64,000 nt of DNA from Dreissena polymorpha. Taxonomy: Eukaryota > Mollusca > Bivalvia > Myida > Dreissenidae. Below the pieces are notes generated by a model. That model was not told the origin of the DNA. It saw only the letters and a list, made by a program, of their open reading frames with translations, and did no database searches. The stretch lies in assembly GCF_020536995.1 (NCBI RefSeq), contig NC_068367.1, forward strand, positions 58,831,125 to 58,895,124, given 5' to 3'. Shown here piece after piece: positions 1 through 13,904 of the stretch (its first letter is position 1; each line of letters begins with the position of its first letter). The translations under genes and the position numbers were made by a program.

Positions 1-500
1 GACGCAATTTTTAGCATTTTGCATGATAAAAGTGCAAGTAAAACAAACAAAAACTTTAGTTCAGACATCAAGTGTGACAGACAAACAGACACACAGGGGT
101 AAATCAAATGTCTCTCACACCACTAAAGTGGTGGGAGACATAATCTTTATCCAGAAATGTTAACAGTGTTAGATGGGTGGACCTCTTAATTAACCATGTT
201 GTCGAATGGGGGAGGGGGAGGGTGCGTGAGGGGTGTCCCTCCTGTCGTCGAATTTTTTTTTAATGGCAGCTTGAATTGACGCAATTTTATGCTATCTAAT
301 AAGCATTTTGCATGATAAAAGTGCATGTAAAACAAACAAGAACTTTAGTTCAGACATCAAGTGTGACAGACAAACAGACACACAGGGGTAAATCAAATGT
401 CTCTCACACCACTAAAGTGGTGGGAGACATAATCTTTATCCAGAAATTGTTAACAGTGTTAAATGGGTGGACCTCCTAATTAACCATGTTGGATATCCTA
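1..500. repeat. Direct duplication of a dispersed repeat end
   Basis: Two near-identical copies (about 1-208 and 278-495) begin with GACGCAATTTT and share the tracts AACTTTAGTTCAGACATCAAG and the short hairpin CCACTAAAGTGGTGG. They are separated by a G-rich spacer at about 209-277. The hairpin and the run of CAGACAAACAGACACAC resemble ends of dispersed repeats common in bivalve genomes. There is no coding capacity. Confidence 0.7.
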
Positions 501-669
501 CTAAGCCACCCTCTTGTATGGGTAGATATTTATCAAACTTGGTTGTAATCATATTATGTATTATCTTGTTGAGTCTTGTGGTTCAAAAACTGTCAAATAA
601 GGCAAGGTCATTGATAAACCTTTTTTACAAATTATAAAAATAACATTTTAACAACACTCTTTATTTCAA

Positions 670-897
670 GTTCTATCAATGCGGATGGTCGAATGATGAT
701 AGAGCGGTAGACTTTTGCTCCATGGCTCCAGGGGTCAGTGTTTCGAGTTCCATTGAGGTTTAATTTTTTTAAAGTCTTTAATTGTATTTTTGTTTTTTTA
801 TTGGAGATTTTTAGACCCAATGTTAACATTTATCAATATAACGCATTTAATGGCAAACTTCAATACATGCCAAAATCTGTGATAAGGCCCCTTTAAA
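670..897 (+). repeat. 3' part of a tRNA-like/TIR dispersed element (family R1)
   Basis: This matches the 3' half of the fuller copies at 31288-31806 and 32842-33300. It has a tRNA-like stretch with the tract CTCCAGGGGTCAGTG and a B-box-like TTTCGAGTTCC, then the conserved tail TTTACATTTATCAATATAA-like sequence ending AAGGCCCCTTTAAA. The 5' half is absent, so this copy is truncated. Confidence 0.6.
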
Positions 898-2500
898 TTC
901 ATCAAAGAAACTTACCGAAAAATTAATGAGCCATTTGTAAACATTTACCTATAGCTAATCAAATAGAGTAGCTTATCACTTACAGTCAGTGAAGCGTGCA
1001 GTTAAGCTTGCGAAGGTTAGATCGTCTGTACACATGCCTGGGGGCTGATCACACAAATTGACAGCTGTTTATTGCTTAATTAGGGGCATATGACAGGAAA
1101 TACACAAGTGGATTGAAACTAAAAGGGGCTTATTTAAAAAACAAAAATCGTATCTTCCCAGCCAGCTGGGGGAGCTTTAGCCCCCTAGCCCCCCACCTAA
1201 ATACGCCTCTGTATACCCCTTGTGCGTTGTCACGGCGGGTGTGTGCTGAATTCATTTGTTTCCAACATGAGAATGACGGTTACATAACGTATGTGAGGGC
1301 ATGGGTCGACAACTATACTGGAAGATATAATAAAAAAGTCTTATACCGAGTCATCAAATTACACTTTTTAAGTACATGTGATAATATATTTCAAACCTAA
1401 TATCCAACCACTCGCTTTTTGTTACTGTGAACCATGATTGTGTTACAATAAACGCATTTAAACATTTAATGGAAAAAATGTGTGAGCAATTGCATCCTGT
1501 TATGAATACATTTCTTGCTTCGTTTAGAAATCTTCAAAGATTTCAGTGAACAAAAATCAAAGGACATGAGTGTTCATAGAAAAGGGGAGCTGTTGGTTGG
1601 GTTGGTAAACGAAATGAATAAACAAGAACTCACAAAGAAAACTTCCGACAATCATTTCAGATCTCGGAAAAAACACAGAAAGTATCAATCGTGATACATC
1701 AGGTATCTCCGGAATCCTCCGCAATATTCATGCTGATCCAGAGTGAAAAAGTATGTGATGTTTAACCCAGATCACATGGTTAAAAAAGGTTTCACACATG
1801 ATGTACCGTTGGCCTCCTTAGCATATGCCTGCCTTCAAAGTCAACCTAACGTCATTCAAGATAGCAATGACTGCCGTTACATTAACTTGAATTCAAGCAG
1901 TACCATTATCAAAGATTTCACCCGATGATTCATTTTTAAAAACTTTACGTGACCTAATTAAGTAGTTTTGAACGTGTCATAAAAAAGTAAAATACACGCA
2001 TTATGAATAAGATAATTCGATCGCAAAAGAAACATTTAGAGTTCTAAGTTTTCTTAAGTTTTTTTTTTAATTTGAAGTGGTGTCCTGATTTGACCCCACT
2101 TGACCCAGATTTTGAATAAGCTTAAAATTGTCATATTAATAAAACCTGACCATGTTTCTTCAAGATTTACTCATAAATGTAGCTTTTGTGGTGGTAACAT
2201 GTTTTTCTATGATAGAGCTGTTGACTTGATTACCTGATGACCCAACACACGACCTTGTTCTATAAAACGTCAAGATTATTCTGACAAAGTTTTATCAAGA
2301 TTATGTTATACATAAGGCTTTTAGAGTTGAAACATGTTTATTTTTAATTCGACATGGTGATCTAGTTGTTGATCCTTCTAAACCAAGATTTGAACTTTGC
2401 CTATATATTGTCAAGATATACATTGTGATCAAGTTTCATTGAGTCGTAAATGTTATTACAAAGTTTTCAAAAAAATTGACTTGGTATGCCAAAAGTTTTT
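898..2500. other. No gene seen
   Basis: AT-rich sequence. Short open frames at 1113-1400 and 1743-1928 show no domain, no splice context and no recognisable family. Nothing else stands out. Confidence 0.5.
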
Positions 2501-2540
2501 CAAAAAAATGACTTAGTATGCCAAAAGTAAAAAAAAACAA

Positions 2541-3379
2541 ACAAGAGCTGTCACCATAGGATGACTTATGCCCCCTATAAACGCTTGGTAGAAGTTATGA
2601 GCTTTTTTCGAAGCGTAAACGCGGACCCTAAGTTCAAGGTCAAGGTCATAGGGGTCAAAATTTGTGTGCGTATGGAAAGGCCTTGTCCATATACACATGA
2701 ATGCCAAATATGAAATTTCTATCAGAAGCGACATAAAAGTTATGTGCATTTTTAGAAATCTAAACGCAAAGTGTGACGGACAGACGGGCGGACAGTCCGA
2801 TCACCGATAAAAATGTCTTAGAATATCAAAATAAATCAGAAAGCCACATAAACTAGAGAGCGGACACCATGCTAACTCCTTGAAATGCACTTAGTGACCC
2901 CTTGACCTAGTTTTTGACCCGGCATGACCAATATTCGAACTTGACCTAGATATTGTCTAGATACAACTCCTGACCAAGTTTGTTAAAGATCAGATGAAAA
3001 CTACTTCAATATGAGAGCAGACACAATGCTAAATCCTTGAAATGCACTAAGTGACCCCGAGGCCCAGATTTTGATCCGGCATGACACATAATCGAATTTG
3101 ACCTAGATATTGTCTTGATATAACTTCTGACCAAGTTTGGTAAAGAGCATATGAAAACTACTTAAATTAGACAGCGGACACCATGCTTAATCCTTGAAAT
3201 GCACTAAGTGACCCCGGGACCTAGTTTTTGACCCGGCATGACCCATATTCGAACTAACCTAGATATTGTCTAGATACAACTTCTGACCAAGTTTGGTAAA
3301 GATCGGATTAAAGCTATTTGTATTAGAGAGCGGACAGCGCAAAAACTTTATACCCCCTTTTCTTCGAAAGGGGGCATAA
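2541..3379 (+). repeat. ACAAGAG...GGGGGCATAA repeat with a 157-bp tandem core
   Basis: The element starts ACAAGAGCTGTCACC and ends TTCGAAAGGGGGCATAA. Its core repeats every 157 bp; the motif GAGCGGACACCATGCT recurs near 2861, 3018, 3175 and 3332. Each unit carries TGACC-rich text (GTGACCCC, CTTGACCTAG, GACCAAGTTTGGTAAAGA). It is a dispersed repeat of unknown class with no open frame. Confidence 0.6.
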
Positions 3380-3408
3380 AAATTGACTTGGAATGCCAAA
3401 TGTTGAAA

Positions 3409-3700
3409 AACAAGAGCACCGCATAACGGGTGCCAGGCTCGGCTGCGAATGCATGTCAGAATTTTTTTTATATTTTATTTTTTTTATAGAGGTCACAGTG
3501 ACCTTGTCCTTTGACCTAGTGACCCAAAATGGGTGTGGCGTGTAGAACTCATCAAGGTGCATCTACATATGAAGTTTCAAAGTTGTCGGTGGAAGCACTT
3601 TGATTTTAGAGCCAATGTAAAGGTTTAAGGACGACGGAGGACGGCAGATGACGAGAGGCTATGACAATACCTCGGGTTTGTTCCAAAAACAGCCTCGCTT
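3409..3700 (+). repeat. Second ACAAGAG-type dispersed repeat
   Basis: It begins ACAAGAGCACCGCATAACGG and carries GACCTAGTGACCCAAAATGG and GGTGCATCTACATATGAAG. The same unit appears on the opposite strand, three times in tandem, at 56820-57240, which shows that it is a dispersed family. Confidence 0.6.
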
Positions 3701-6700
3701 AAAATGACTTGGTGTCCCAGTTCTTGATCCCTTTTGGCCCAGATGATCTTAACGTTTTCTGAGAACTTTTCCCAGATTCCATGTGTACCTAGATATTTCT
3801 AAGATAAAAATTGTAAAGACTAAGCCAAAAATATGTCCCAATAAGTTATATCAAGCTTAACCTAAGACTTAACCTTGGTAACCTATTTTTTTAACACAAT
3901 CGACCCAGATTTGAACTCAGCCCTACTTAATTGTTTATCTTGATTAAGTGTGGGCAAACAGAAAAAATAATCATTTTTGATACTTACAATTTTATTTTCA
4001 GAAAACTGAATTATCATTTAGCCGCTGTACTACAACAATTAACAAAAATTACATGCAAATTTATCAATAGCAGCATTTAACTTATCTACATGTCACTCCA
4101 AATGTAGAGCAAAAATAGAACTACCATAAAGCATAATACACAACAAATCAGTAACATGTATTAACAAGTAGTATCATAAGTATTAGTATAAGTATCTTAC
4201 AGATAATCTTAAAGAATTTCAATATGCAAAGGAAGTAGAGGTTGCATTAAATGTACACACATACATCTAAACCACTTAACTTTATAATATACAATCATTT
4301 CTCTGTATACTAAGGCTAATCATAAATGGTACACTTATATTAAATGCGCATATAATTATTTCAGAAAAAATTAAAGACACAGAATGCTTGTTTTGCATTA
4401 TTATACAATTAAAATCAACAAATCAATCACAGCAAGTTAGACAGATTTAAAAAGCTTCCTGAAATTTTCAGTTGTATTACATAATACATACAATATATAT
4501 AGGATTATGCAAAACATATCTGGAAAAATGAATACAAAAGCAATGTAATTACTCATCAACTAAGCTGAACTTAATTAGGTCCCCCAAATGCTCTAGCTGA
4601 ATAAGGCCAAATTGTCATTTGTTTCAACTATCATTGTCAACACAATCATGGTTGATAGCTCCGCTTATTTCATTATTAAAATCCCTAATTTAATCAGAAT
4701 ATGAAATGACAAAAAAATCTCTTCACAATCCAAATCTAGAAATGTTTTTGAATGATGTTTTGTTTATTAAGCAAATATGAAGGAATTAAGCAAACATTAT
4801 TGCAACATTTTAAGTTAACTTAGTGAATATGATCAAATAAGCAAAAATGATAAACAGCTAAACCAGCATTACCAAATAATGTTTAGGGTCTGCATAAAAA
4901 ATGGAAACAAACATCTTCTGTACGCCTTATGCCTGGATCTGAAGCGTGTTTTAATAAAGATTGTGCAATAAATGTCCATTACAAAATATTTTGAGAAAAA
5001 GCATAAATCTTGTGCACAAACATTTATTATATATTGAGTTCCAATAAACTTGGAATATCAGTAACCAAACTTAAAGATAGTGACAAAAAAGCAGGAACTG
5101 GTATTTCAAATGTGTTTGAATGGACTATGTATTCCTCTTTATGAACTTAGTCAAAACATTCCATAGCAAATGCCAAACATGTGATTTACACGGCTAACAT
5201 TGAAATCAATTTATTGTAGGGCTACTCAATTCTTACAATACATTATTATATCTGTTTGCATACATGTGTGTTAACAAGTTACTACACAAATAAAGCTCAC
5301 ATTTTCCACATACAAATAATTCTTCTTTATGACTGTTCCATAATTTGTAATACTGCAGGTCTAAGACGTTTTTTTTATTCAAACTTTAATTGATGTGTAA
5401 TTATCCTGATACCTTTCATAAGCATGTGTACTTTCTATAAAACATTAATTTATATATTGAATCAAAGCTAACATTTTAACTCCTGCAGCGATTTGATCAA
5501 AACGTTTTAATCATGTTAAGCAAGTGTGGAATGAACATTATTTGATATAGAGAGTGGGAAAAGTTTAAAGGCGCTTATTAGCATTGTTCCATAATAAGAT
5601 GATAAAATTACAGAATAGTATATACCTTATTGAAGATATTTTGTCCGAATGAAAGAAAAGCTACCAAAATTCTGCATCCAGTTTTTTTTTCAAGAAAAGA
5701 AATAATGACATACACATTAATTTATTGAAAAAAGGTCTTTGACTTAATCAATGTTTTATTGATAAAAAACAACTAGAATTTACACATCTGATTATAAGTG
5801 CCACTAAAACTGAAATTTATCACAAATGGTCGACAATACTATAATACACCAAAGCCAGAAATTGACATAAAAAATTGTAGCCAAAACATTAAAACATTTA
5901 GCCAAAGCAGTTAAATTCATGTAAAGATAAACCTTAACAACAAAAAGCAAGTAGGTACCTGAGAAACAAATTATTGCAGCAAAAAAATAAATTTTCATGA
6001 TAATGAACTATAGAAAGTATTGGTACAATAATATTATATAATTTAAATACAAGAACATACTATCCAAAAATCTAAAACTTTTACAAACTTAATTTTACAG
6101 AATGCTCTTAAAGATACAGGGCATATAAAGACTACAATGACAGAAGCCCCTAGAAGTAAAAGACACTATCACATTACATGTACCTTCATGATGCTGTTTA
6201 AGGGGGCATAAAGAACCGTTTCATAATCAATCAAATGCACATTTTTCGTGGAAATGTTTGGTAGACTGTGTGTGCGTAATTCAGGGTTTATTTAAAGGTC
6301 ATCGTTGAGTCTTCAAGACTACATTATGTGCAGACCTACGCATTTGGTAAAAGAAAACAAATAAACTAAAATATTTCTTCCTTGCATCAAAGGTCAATCA
6401 TCACTTTTTTGCAACTTAAAATAGAAGTTTTGAAGAATGCATTGGCTTAAACAAGCATCCGCTCCTTAATTTATCAAAAAAATTTAAGAATGCATTTGCT
6501 TAAACAATTACTCCCCCCCATTTTGTAAACTTAATGAAAGTAGCTATGCCTGTAGTAACATGTTTGTTAATTTGTCACACATTAAATGATGAAGTAAACA
6601 TCCAGTTGTGCAAATGATTTATTAATTATTTTTTTTATAATTTTGCAAGTTCATTAATTACCTCCCTTTAAAGCTTATAACTTCCCTTGAACACAAACAA

Positions 6701-7545
6701 TCTTATAGCACCTTTCATGCAGATGTCTAGCATATTTCACAATTACAAGCAAGTCCTTGTACATAAAATGCAAAGTTCTTTAAAATAATATTATATTGGC
6801 ACACAAAGTGTACGCTTTTTAAAAACACACGGTTTTGAATTGTAAAGTTTTGAATACTGCCAAAAGAATAACTATTTCATAATACTGGATTATTCGGGAA
6901 TTATGTGAGGTTATTACTGCAATTTGGTATGACCATATTGAGCGATGTCTATTTATTACTCGTTAAATAATGTAGAGTTATTGCAGTGATGTCTCCTTGT
7001 TACTCAGTGAAAAATGTTGCTCCCCATATGAGTGGTTTCGATATACTCGTCATAAAAAAGAATTGTTGTTACTCATAAGAGGGATGCTGCTTTATAAGGC
7101 ATAAAGCCAAAGGCTATGCTGCATCTTAACTATTACAAGATATGCTGAGTTATTACTTATACAAGTGGTGTCAAGATTTGTTTTTGGAACGAAAGACAAA
7201 ATGAAAGATGTTTGCTATCAAAGAAAGCACCTTAATTTGACAAGACAATGGCACAATTTATTGCAAAACTGAAATGCTGTTTAAAAAAAATCTACACCTA
7301 CATAGCAAATCAGTAATTTCAACCCCAAAAACGATCAGGAAAGTATTCTGAAACTTTTAAAAAAGCAAAACAGCTAAATGCATGTAAGCAACATGCATGT
7401 CAAGTCCATTTTTAATAATGCTTCTCATTATTTTACAAGCTGCGCCATTAACATGTTTGACTACATTAAACTTAAAAACTTGTAGTAATTATTTTAAAAT
7501 TGTATGATGAATGACGAAGTTAAACAAGGGACAAAATTGTCACAA
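3701..7545. other. Long AT-rich stretch without gene
   Basis: About 3.8 kb of strongly AT-rich sequence with no open frame that resembles a known protein and no clear repeat structure. It could be intergenic. It lies far downstream of the C1GALT1 stop codon, so I cannot tie it to that transcript. Confidence 0.5.
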
Positions 7546-8038
7546 AACCAGGTTTTCATTGTGAAAAAAAATCTGATAAAGGGAAAAAACTCAAACTGAA
7601 CTTTTGAAATGAACAAACAAAATTAACCCCCTTTGTAAGTTTGTTTTTTAAAAAAATCTATTTTTAGTCGTGGCGACCTTGACATTGGAGATATTGACGT
7701 GATTCTTTCGTGCGACACACCGTCCCATGATGGTGAACAAATGTGCCAAATGATTTTAAAATCTCACAATGAATGACATAGTTATGGCCAGGACAAGCTC
7801 ATTTATGGCCATTTTTGACCTTTGAACTCAAAGTGTGACCTTGACCTTGGAGATATCGACGTAATTATTTCGCGCGACACACCGTCCAATGATGGTGAAC
7901 AAATGTGCCAAATGATATTAAAATCTGACGATGAACGACATAGTTATGGCCCGGACAAGCTTGTTCCGCCCGCCCGCCAGCCAGCCCGCCCGCATTCGCC
8001 AATCTAATAACCAGTTTTTTCCTTCGGAAAACCTGGTT
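7546..8038 (+). mobile_element. AACCAGGTTTTC-ended dispersed element, copy 1
   Basis: Short inverted ends AACCAGGTTTTC and GAAAACCTGGTT bound an element that recurs at 10741-11292. It holds two tandem units (TGACCTTGACCTTGGAGAT, CGACACACCGTC, ATGGTGAACAAATGTGCC) and a run of CCCG/CCAG near its end. It has no protein frame and is non-autonomous, class uncertain. Confidence 0.65.
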
Positions 8039-8039
8039 A

Positions 8040-9290
8040 AATATGCACAACCCTTTTTTTAACACAATACTTAAAACACTTTTAGGAATTATTTTAAAAT
8101 TGTATGATGAATGATGGAGTCACAATATGGACAAACATTTAAACAGACAAATTTAAACTTTGACCTTTAAGTGGGACCTTAAACTTTGAGGTAGGGAGAT
8201 TGATATTACATGTGACACATAGTTGTCTCATGGTGGACGTTTGTCATATGTAATTTTAACTCTTTCAGTGCGGGAACCGAATTTTGAAGGCCTGTGCAAA
8301 CAGTTTGGATCCAGATGAGACGCCACAGAACGTGGCGTCTCATCAGGATCCAAACTGTTTGCTATTCTGATAATATTCTTTGAAAAAAATCGAAGAAAAT
8401 GCTAATTTAAGAAATTCAGCAGACAACATTTTAGCAGACAACGAATTTCCCAGCATGCAAAGGGTTAAAACTGCATGCTGAATGATGCAGTTACAGTCCT
8501 GACAAGATGCTTTATGGCCAAATTATACCTCCACCTTTGACAAAATTAAGAAAAGCTAAATTGACATTCGACCTCTAAGTGTGACATTGACTTCTGATAT
8601 ATCAATATTGGTGTAACAAGCAACTGGCCGCCTTCTCATGGTGGTCATTCGTGTCAAGTTAATTAAATTTATGCATGCATGTATTATAATGAATTATCAT
8701 TATGATTTGAAATATGTGTCACTGAAAAAAACTATATGTTCAGTTCTGTTCTATCAAAATTACATGATGAATGGCAAGACAACATAAAATAGTGCTCTAA
8801 TGGCCGCATCCGACCTTTGACCTCTTAGTGCAACCTTGACTTTTAAAAGTAGGGAGACTGGTGTCAAACTCAAATTTTATCTTCTTGTGTTTTTCATTTG
8901 TGGTAATTATTTCAAAATTGCATGATGAGTGACCAATTAACAGCCTGACAACCTATTTTATGGCTCTATTCGACCTTTGACTTTGAAGTCTAATCTTGAC
9001 CTTTGAGGAAATGTGACAGGCGTTACATGTGTCTGGCCTTTCCATATGGTGGTCATTGTGTGACAGTTATGTTAAAATTGCCAGATAAATGATAAAGCAA
9101 CATTCTGAATAGTTTTATGGCCAAATAAGATGTTTGACCCCATAGTGTGACCTTCACCTTTGTGGTAGGGTGATGGGTGTTTTACATGACAATTCATTTT
9201 ATGATGTTGGGCATTTGTGATGCGTTGTTTTAAAATTGCATAATGAAAGACAGAATCAGCAAATGATTTCCACAAGCTGGCTCAACAATA
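8040..9290 (+). repeat. Decayed tandem array related to the AACCAGG element core
   Basis: Roughly six diverged units, each with a TGATGAATGA-like tract, a GACCTTTGAC-like tract and a CATGGTGGTCATT-like tract. They match the inner unit of the flanking element (7546-8038) and were broken up by the MITE at 8254-8470. Confidence 0.55.
8254..8470. mobile_element. TTAA-flanked palindromic MITE
   Basis: The terminal inverted repeats read AACTCTTTCAGTGCGGG and CCCAGCATGCAAAGGGTT, with TTAA at both borders as piggyBac-type elements leave. Inside is a long hairpin around GATGAGACGCCAC / GTGGCGTCTCATC flanked by AAACAGTTTGGATCC. It has no coding capacity. Confidence 0.7.
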
Positions 9291-10740
9291 GTTTAAAAAA
9301 TACCAGTAAGTGCTTACGATATTCTTGAACTTAAAGTGATGGTACATAAAAGCATCAAATGTATGCACAGTACATAGATAAACTGTAAAAGTATGTATGT
9401 AATTCTTGCACATACTTCAAAAACATAAAAGTCAGAATAGCAATTGGAAGAGAGACAAAGGAATAGACATTTTACTGATTGACATTAGATTCTAACTGAA
9501 TGCAATGTTGAGTTGTGCATACATGCTTTGGTTACTCAAAAATGACTTGTATATATTGAAGTCTCAGTCTACATGCTTGCCATTGGCTGGTTAAGATAGT
9601 TGTGGATTTATTCGGTATAATTACATTAAGATTAAGTTTTTGTACCAATATGCTAAAATCAATAGATATGAAGACCAGTTTTTCATGTATTCTTATTGCA
9701 GGACTTTTTTTTGTTAGTTTTAAAGCTGCTATTTGGTCTCAATGGCAATTTTTTTCCTAATCAAAACCTGGAATTTCCAAAAGTTCGTGTTTTTCTATCC
9801 AGAAGTTTTAACATAAGAAATCTGTCATTTCAACCAATTATATCCTGTCAATCAAATTATATGTAGCAAATTAAAACGTTCATAATTTTATCTTAAATGA
9901 ATGTTGTATGGTGAATAATTTCTTAAATCAATATTCTGGATTTTTGTGAAATAAAATGTTTCTGAATTATTCTTTAAACGTATACCATATATGGTGCATT
10001 AAAACAATCAGAGAAGGTTATATGAATACAAAAGTTTCAATATTTGTTATCATCTTGTTGATATATCATTGACAGGCAAATATAATAGTATGAGAAAACA
10101 TAATTGAACTAACAAAATTAACCACGGGAAAACATAATGAAACAGATGACATGATGAAGACAAACTAATACTTGCTTGTAATCTTTACACATATTGAACA
10201 TCTTCTGAAATACTAAATGACACTTTCATATTTCTGAAAGTACAGGTTTCAAAATAAATACACTGTTTAAATTCAAAGACTTAATTCTGCATAGAAGCTA
10301 AAAACAAATAACATTAGACTAGCTTTAACATGACAAATAATGAGGCAATGTATTGCATTCATACAACAAAAACATCCATAACAAAAATAAAAATATATCT
10401 GATGTGTTTGGCGACAGCTTTTTTGACTCCACAATTTGATTAATGTTCTCTTTGCACAAGGATCGATACAAACAACCAAAACAAAGGTAAAAATAAATTT
10501 GATAAAACAACATTACATGGGTATACAATTATTAATTAATACAAAAAAATATTCTTGGTATTTTTTTATAAGTATAGTGATTTATATCCACCAATTAGAG
10601 ACTTGAATGTCAAGTATGAAAAGTCAATTATTGTTTCATACCAAACTATTCAACAAATTGTAGGTCAAATAACTCTGAAAGTGTTAAGAACAAACATTTA
10701 GGTTATTATCTATACAATATACATACTATAAAATAATACA
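9291..10740. other. No gene seen
   Basis: AT-rich sequence with no supported frame, repeat or RNA gene. Confidence 0.45.
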
Positions 10741-11292
10741 AACAAGGGAAAAAATTGTCACAAAACCAGGTTTTCATTGTGAAAAAAAATCTGATAAAGG
10801 GAGACAACTCAAACTGAACTTTTGAAATGAACAAACAAAATTAACCCCCTTTGTAAGTTTGTTTTAAAATAAATCTATTTTTAGTCGTGGCGACCTTGAC
10901 ATTGAAGATATTGACGTGATTCTTTCGTGCGACACACCGTCCCATGATGGTGAACAAATGTGCCAAATGATTTTAAAATCTCATAATGAATGACATAGTT
11001 ATAGCCCAGACAAGCTCATTTATGGCTATTTTTTACCTTTGAACTCAAAGTGTGACCTTGACCTTGGAGATATTGACGTAATTTGTTCGCGCGACACACT
11101 GTCTTATGATGGTTAACAAATGTGCCAAATGATTTTAAAATCTCACAATGAACTACAAAGTTATGGCCCAGACAAGCTTGTTCCGCCAGCCCGCCAGCCA
11201 GCCAGCCAGCCCGCCAGCCAGCCAGCCAGCCAGCCAGCCCGCCCGCATTCGCCAATCTAATAACCAGTTTTTTCCTTCGGAAAACCTGGTTA
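10741..11292 (+). mobile_element. AACCAGGTTTTC-ended dispersed element, copy 2
   Basis: A close copy of 7546-8038, preceded by AACAAGGGA. It ends with the same GAAAACCTGGTT terminus after an expanded (CCAG/CCCG)n run at about 11185-11245. The expansion of that run is the main difference between the copies. Confidence 0.65.
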
Positions 11293-13433
11293 AAAATATA
11301 CTTAAATTAATAAAATAACAATGCTCCACACATTAATCATATCATACAGAAAATTTTAACTTATGATAACAAAAGAACAATTATCAACACATTTAAAGTC
11401 ATAACATTTTAAGATACAAAAAGAAGCAACTATTTTATTTGCAAACAACTTCCCTAGATGTCATGGATTAGTTAACTGTACTTTTTATTTGGTTTAATGT
11501 AAAACAAAAAGTTTTAGCAATAATACTGTTTACTTTGATTAAAACTTCTCTACATGTCATAGAGTATTGAACTTTGGTTGACACTTCAAACACGTGCATT
11601 ATACCCCCTTTCACAGAGCTCAGCCCATATATAATGTTCACATAAGGGCTACAATACATATTTCACTTAGCAAGGAGTGATGACCAACAAGGCCTGTTTT
11701 TATTTACAATTTACAATTATAAATTGCTACCTTATATTGATTTTTTTTTAAATTATAACCCTATTGGGACATATTACATTCTCATGTCGTTGTATATTAA
11801 ATTATGCAGGGTTTGGTATATGGAAATACAAAAATGGAATTAGAAAAAACAAAGAAACATATTTTGTATGTAATGTACAAATATTATTACAAACACAAGA
11901 ATCTGAGAAGCAGTTTACTTTTTTTTTTACAAGAGTGCTCGCCTGAAGACCCTAGAAACTAAACTTATCTCAAGAGAAAGATCGTAGAGGGTTTCATAAT
12001 ACAACATGAATGACCATGTTTTTCAACTGAGGGAAAACATTTATCAATTCAACTCGGACTTCAGATATTTCAAGCAAGTTCCATCATAATTTGGCAAATT
12101 AAAAGACTTCTAGAGTTTTAAAAAGGTCAAGAACTATATAAAAACCTGCCCTGCTCCCTGACAACCATATTTTATAATGAAACAGAACCATTTTGGAACT
12201 CAGCTGAAATATTATAAGAATAAATGTTCTCCACAATTTTCATTATTATTGGGCAAAATTTGCAACTTCTAGTGTTTACATGCTTTCTCTCCACTATGAC
12301 ATAGTGACCTTGTTTTTGACACCACGTGACCCAGTTTCTAACTGGGCAAAGATTTCATGCAGGCAAATGTTCTGACTAAATTTCATGACAAGTTGACAAT
12401 AGTGTGGCCTCTGTAAAATGTAAACAAGGAAAGTGTTGACAAAGTACACTACATAATGGACATAGGAAAATGTTGACAAAGTACACTACACACCGGACAC
12501 AGGGTGATCACAAATTTCACCACATTGTGCCCAGGTAAGCTGATTACCGAAAAGTCAGCACGTTCACCATTAATAATAATACTAATTAAAGCTGTTTTGG
12601 CTGGTGAAAATAAACGAAAAGCAAAAATATACAAATTGTATTAGGTGGGAGTACACAGCCTTTATAAAAAAAGCTGTGTGTGTGTGTGTGTGGGGGGGGG
12701 GGGGGAATAATAGTATTATTTGGTGGGTAGACTTCTTTGTTATGTGGTGGGTTCAATTAAAATATGTTTTGTGTAGACAGCCTATATTACATATATTATT
12801 ATATTATATGCTGGGTAGACATTATTAATTATGGAGTGGGTGAAATATCGTATAATGTGAAGTGGAGACATTTCTTTTATGTATTTGGTAATAATTGTAT
12901 AAAGTGGAAGGTTAAAACCTTTTTATGCAGTTTGTTTTCAGTTGAATTACAAATGAGGTGGCTTGACTTTATATAATTTTAGAAGTTGACATCTATTTCT
13001 TGATTTTGCCATAGTACATGGGTATCAGTAAGTTATTCGTCAAGTAGGAGCATCACATTTTTAATGATACATGTATGCATGGGCTTGACACTTTCATACA
13101 ATGTAAAGAGTTGACATAGTCTTCAAAATTTAATTAGACTATTACAAAATTCAAAGAAATTTGATTAAAAGGTGAATGTACAATTTAATACTTGTTTGAT
13201 ATATAAATAACCTGTACAAATGACTAGGACTTGTTAGAAAAGATGGCCACCATGAGTTCAGACAATCGTATCATTATAACAGTGTCTGTGAACAGTTTGA
13301 TTATATGAATTTGATTTACTAGTATACACCTATTTCATTAAATGATGAAAAAAAGTTTAACTTAAACTTGTTGACACAGATTCATTATGTTTAGAAGACA
13401 AATTGTCAAGTACTTCCTAAAGGCAACTTCTTA
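11293..13433. repeat. Dispersed repeat fragments and a TG/G microsatellite, no gene
   Basis: At 11990-12480 lie degenerate units (CATGTTTTTCAAC, AACCATTTTGGAACTCAGC, TTCTGACTAAATTTCATGA) of the family also seen at 55030-56030. At 12674-12705 a (TG)n run passes into a long G run. The remainder is AT-rich. ATTAAA-type polyadenylation hexamers occur on the minus strand near 13059, 13128 and 13183 and could serve C1GALT1, but this is not decisive. Confidence 0.5.
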
Positions 13434-13904
13434 TTAGCTGTTGGTAAGATAATGATTTAGCCCTGAACCTGTATCATCTCCAGTTACCTTATCAATCTTA
13501 TCTATCACAAGATTTTCATCCATAATTTCAGCATTTACATCCTTATCAACATCATTTCTCTCATTCCCTGGATCTGGACGACTCTGTTTTTTTGGCACAG
13601 AATCTTCAGAGTTACTCCCCTTACCAGACTCTTCTTGGTTTAACCCCTTAGAAGACTCTGTAATCAATCCTTCTGAAGAAAGAAGACTAGGAGAAATTAT
13701 CTTTTGTTTAGCTGGGTCTTCCATTTCCAGAGATTTTCTACTCTTGGGTACGGTACTTGTGGGGTGTGTGGTTTCACAGTCAAGTTTCAGAATGGTATCG
13801 TGGCCGTACGCTTTCAGATGATACACCATGTACTCCAGAACATACATCATGTTTGGGTTGACGTAGTGGAAACTGATTGCGTAATCGCTGCAGCAATCTG
13901 GCCC
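13434..13904 (-). CDS. C1GALT1: C1GALT1 exon 7 with long acidic tail
   Basis: Acceptor TGCAAG|GGGCCAG, phase 0. It encodes [19 protein letters not shown] and [17 protein letters not shown], the conserved C-terminus. About 118 more residues then follow, rich in Ser, Glu, Asp and Lys (for example [35 protein letters not shown]) before the stop. Most animal C1GALT1 proteins end soon after the YHLRPYG-type segment, so the tail is an extension. It is predicted disordered by composition. Confidence 0.92.
   Translation of the reverse strand, partial: GPDCCSDYAISFHYVNPNMMYVLEYMVYHLKAYGHDTILKLDCETTHPTSTVPKSRKSLEMEDPAKQKIISPSLLSSEGLITESSKGLNQEESGKGSNSEDSVPKKQSRPDPGNERNDVDKDVNAEIMDENLVIDKIDKVTGDDTGSGLNHYLTNS

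Noticed and set aside
1113-1400. 95-codon frame
   Set aside because: No domain, no splice context and no matching neighbour; compatible with chance.
7822-8065. Short frames on both strands near 7.9 kb and 11.1 kb
   Set aside because: They lie inside two copies of a non-coding dispersed element and derive from its (CCCG/CCAG)n run.
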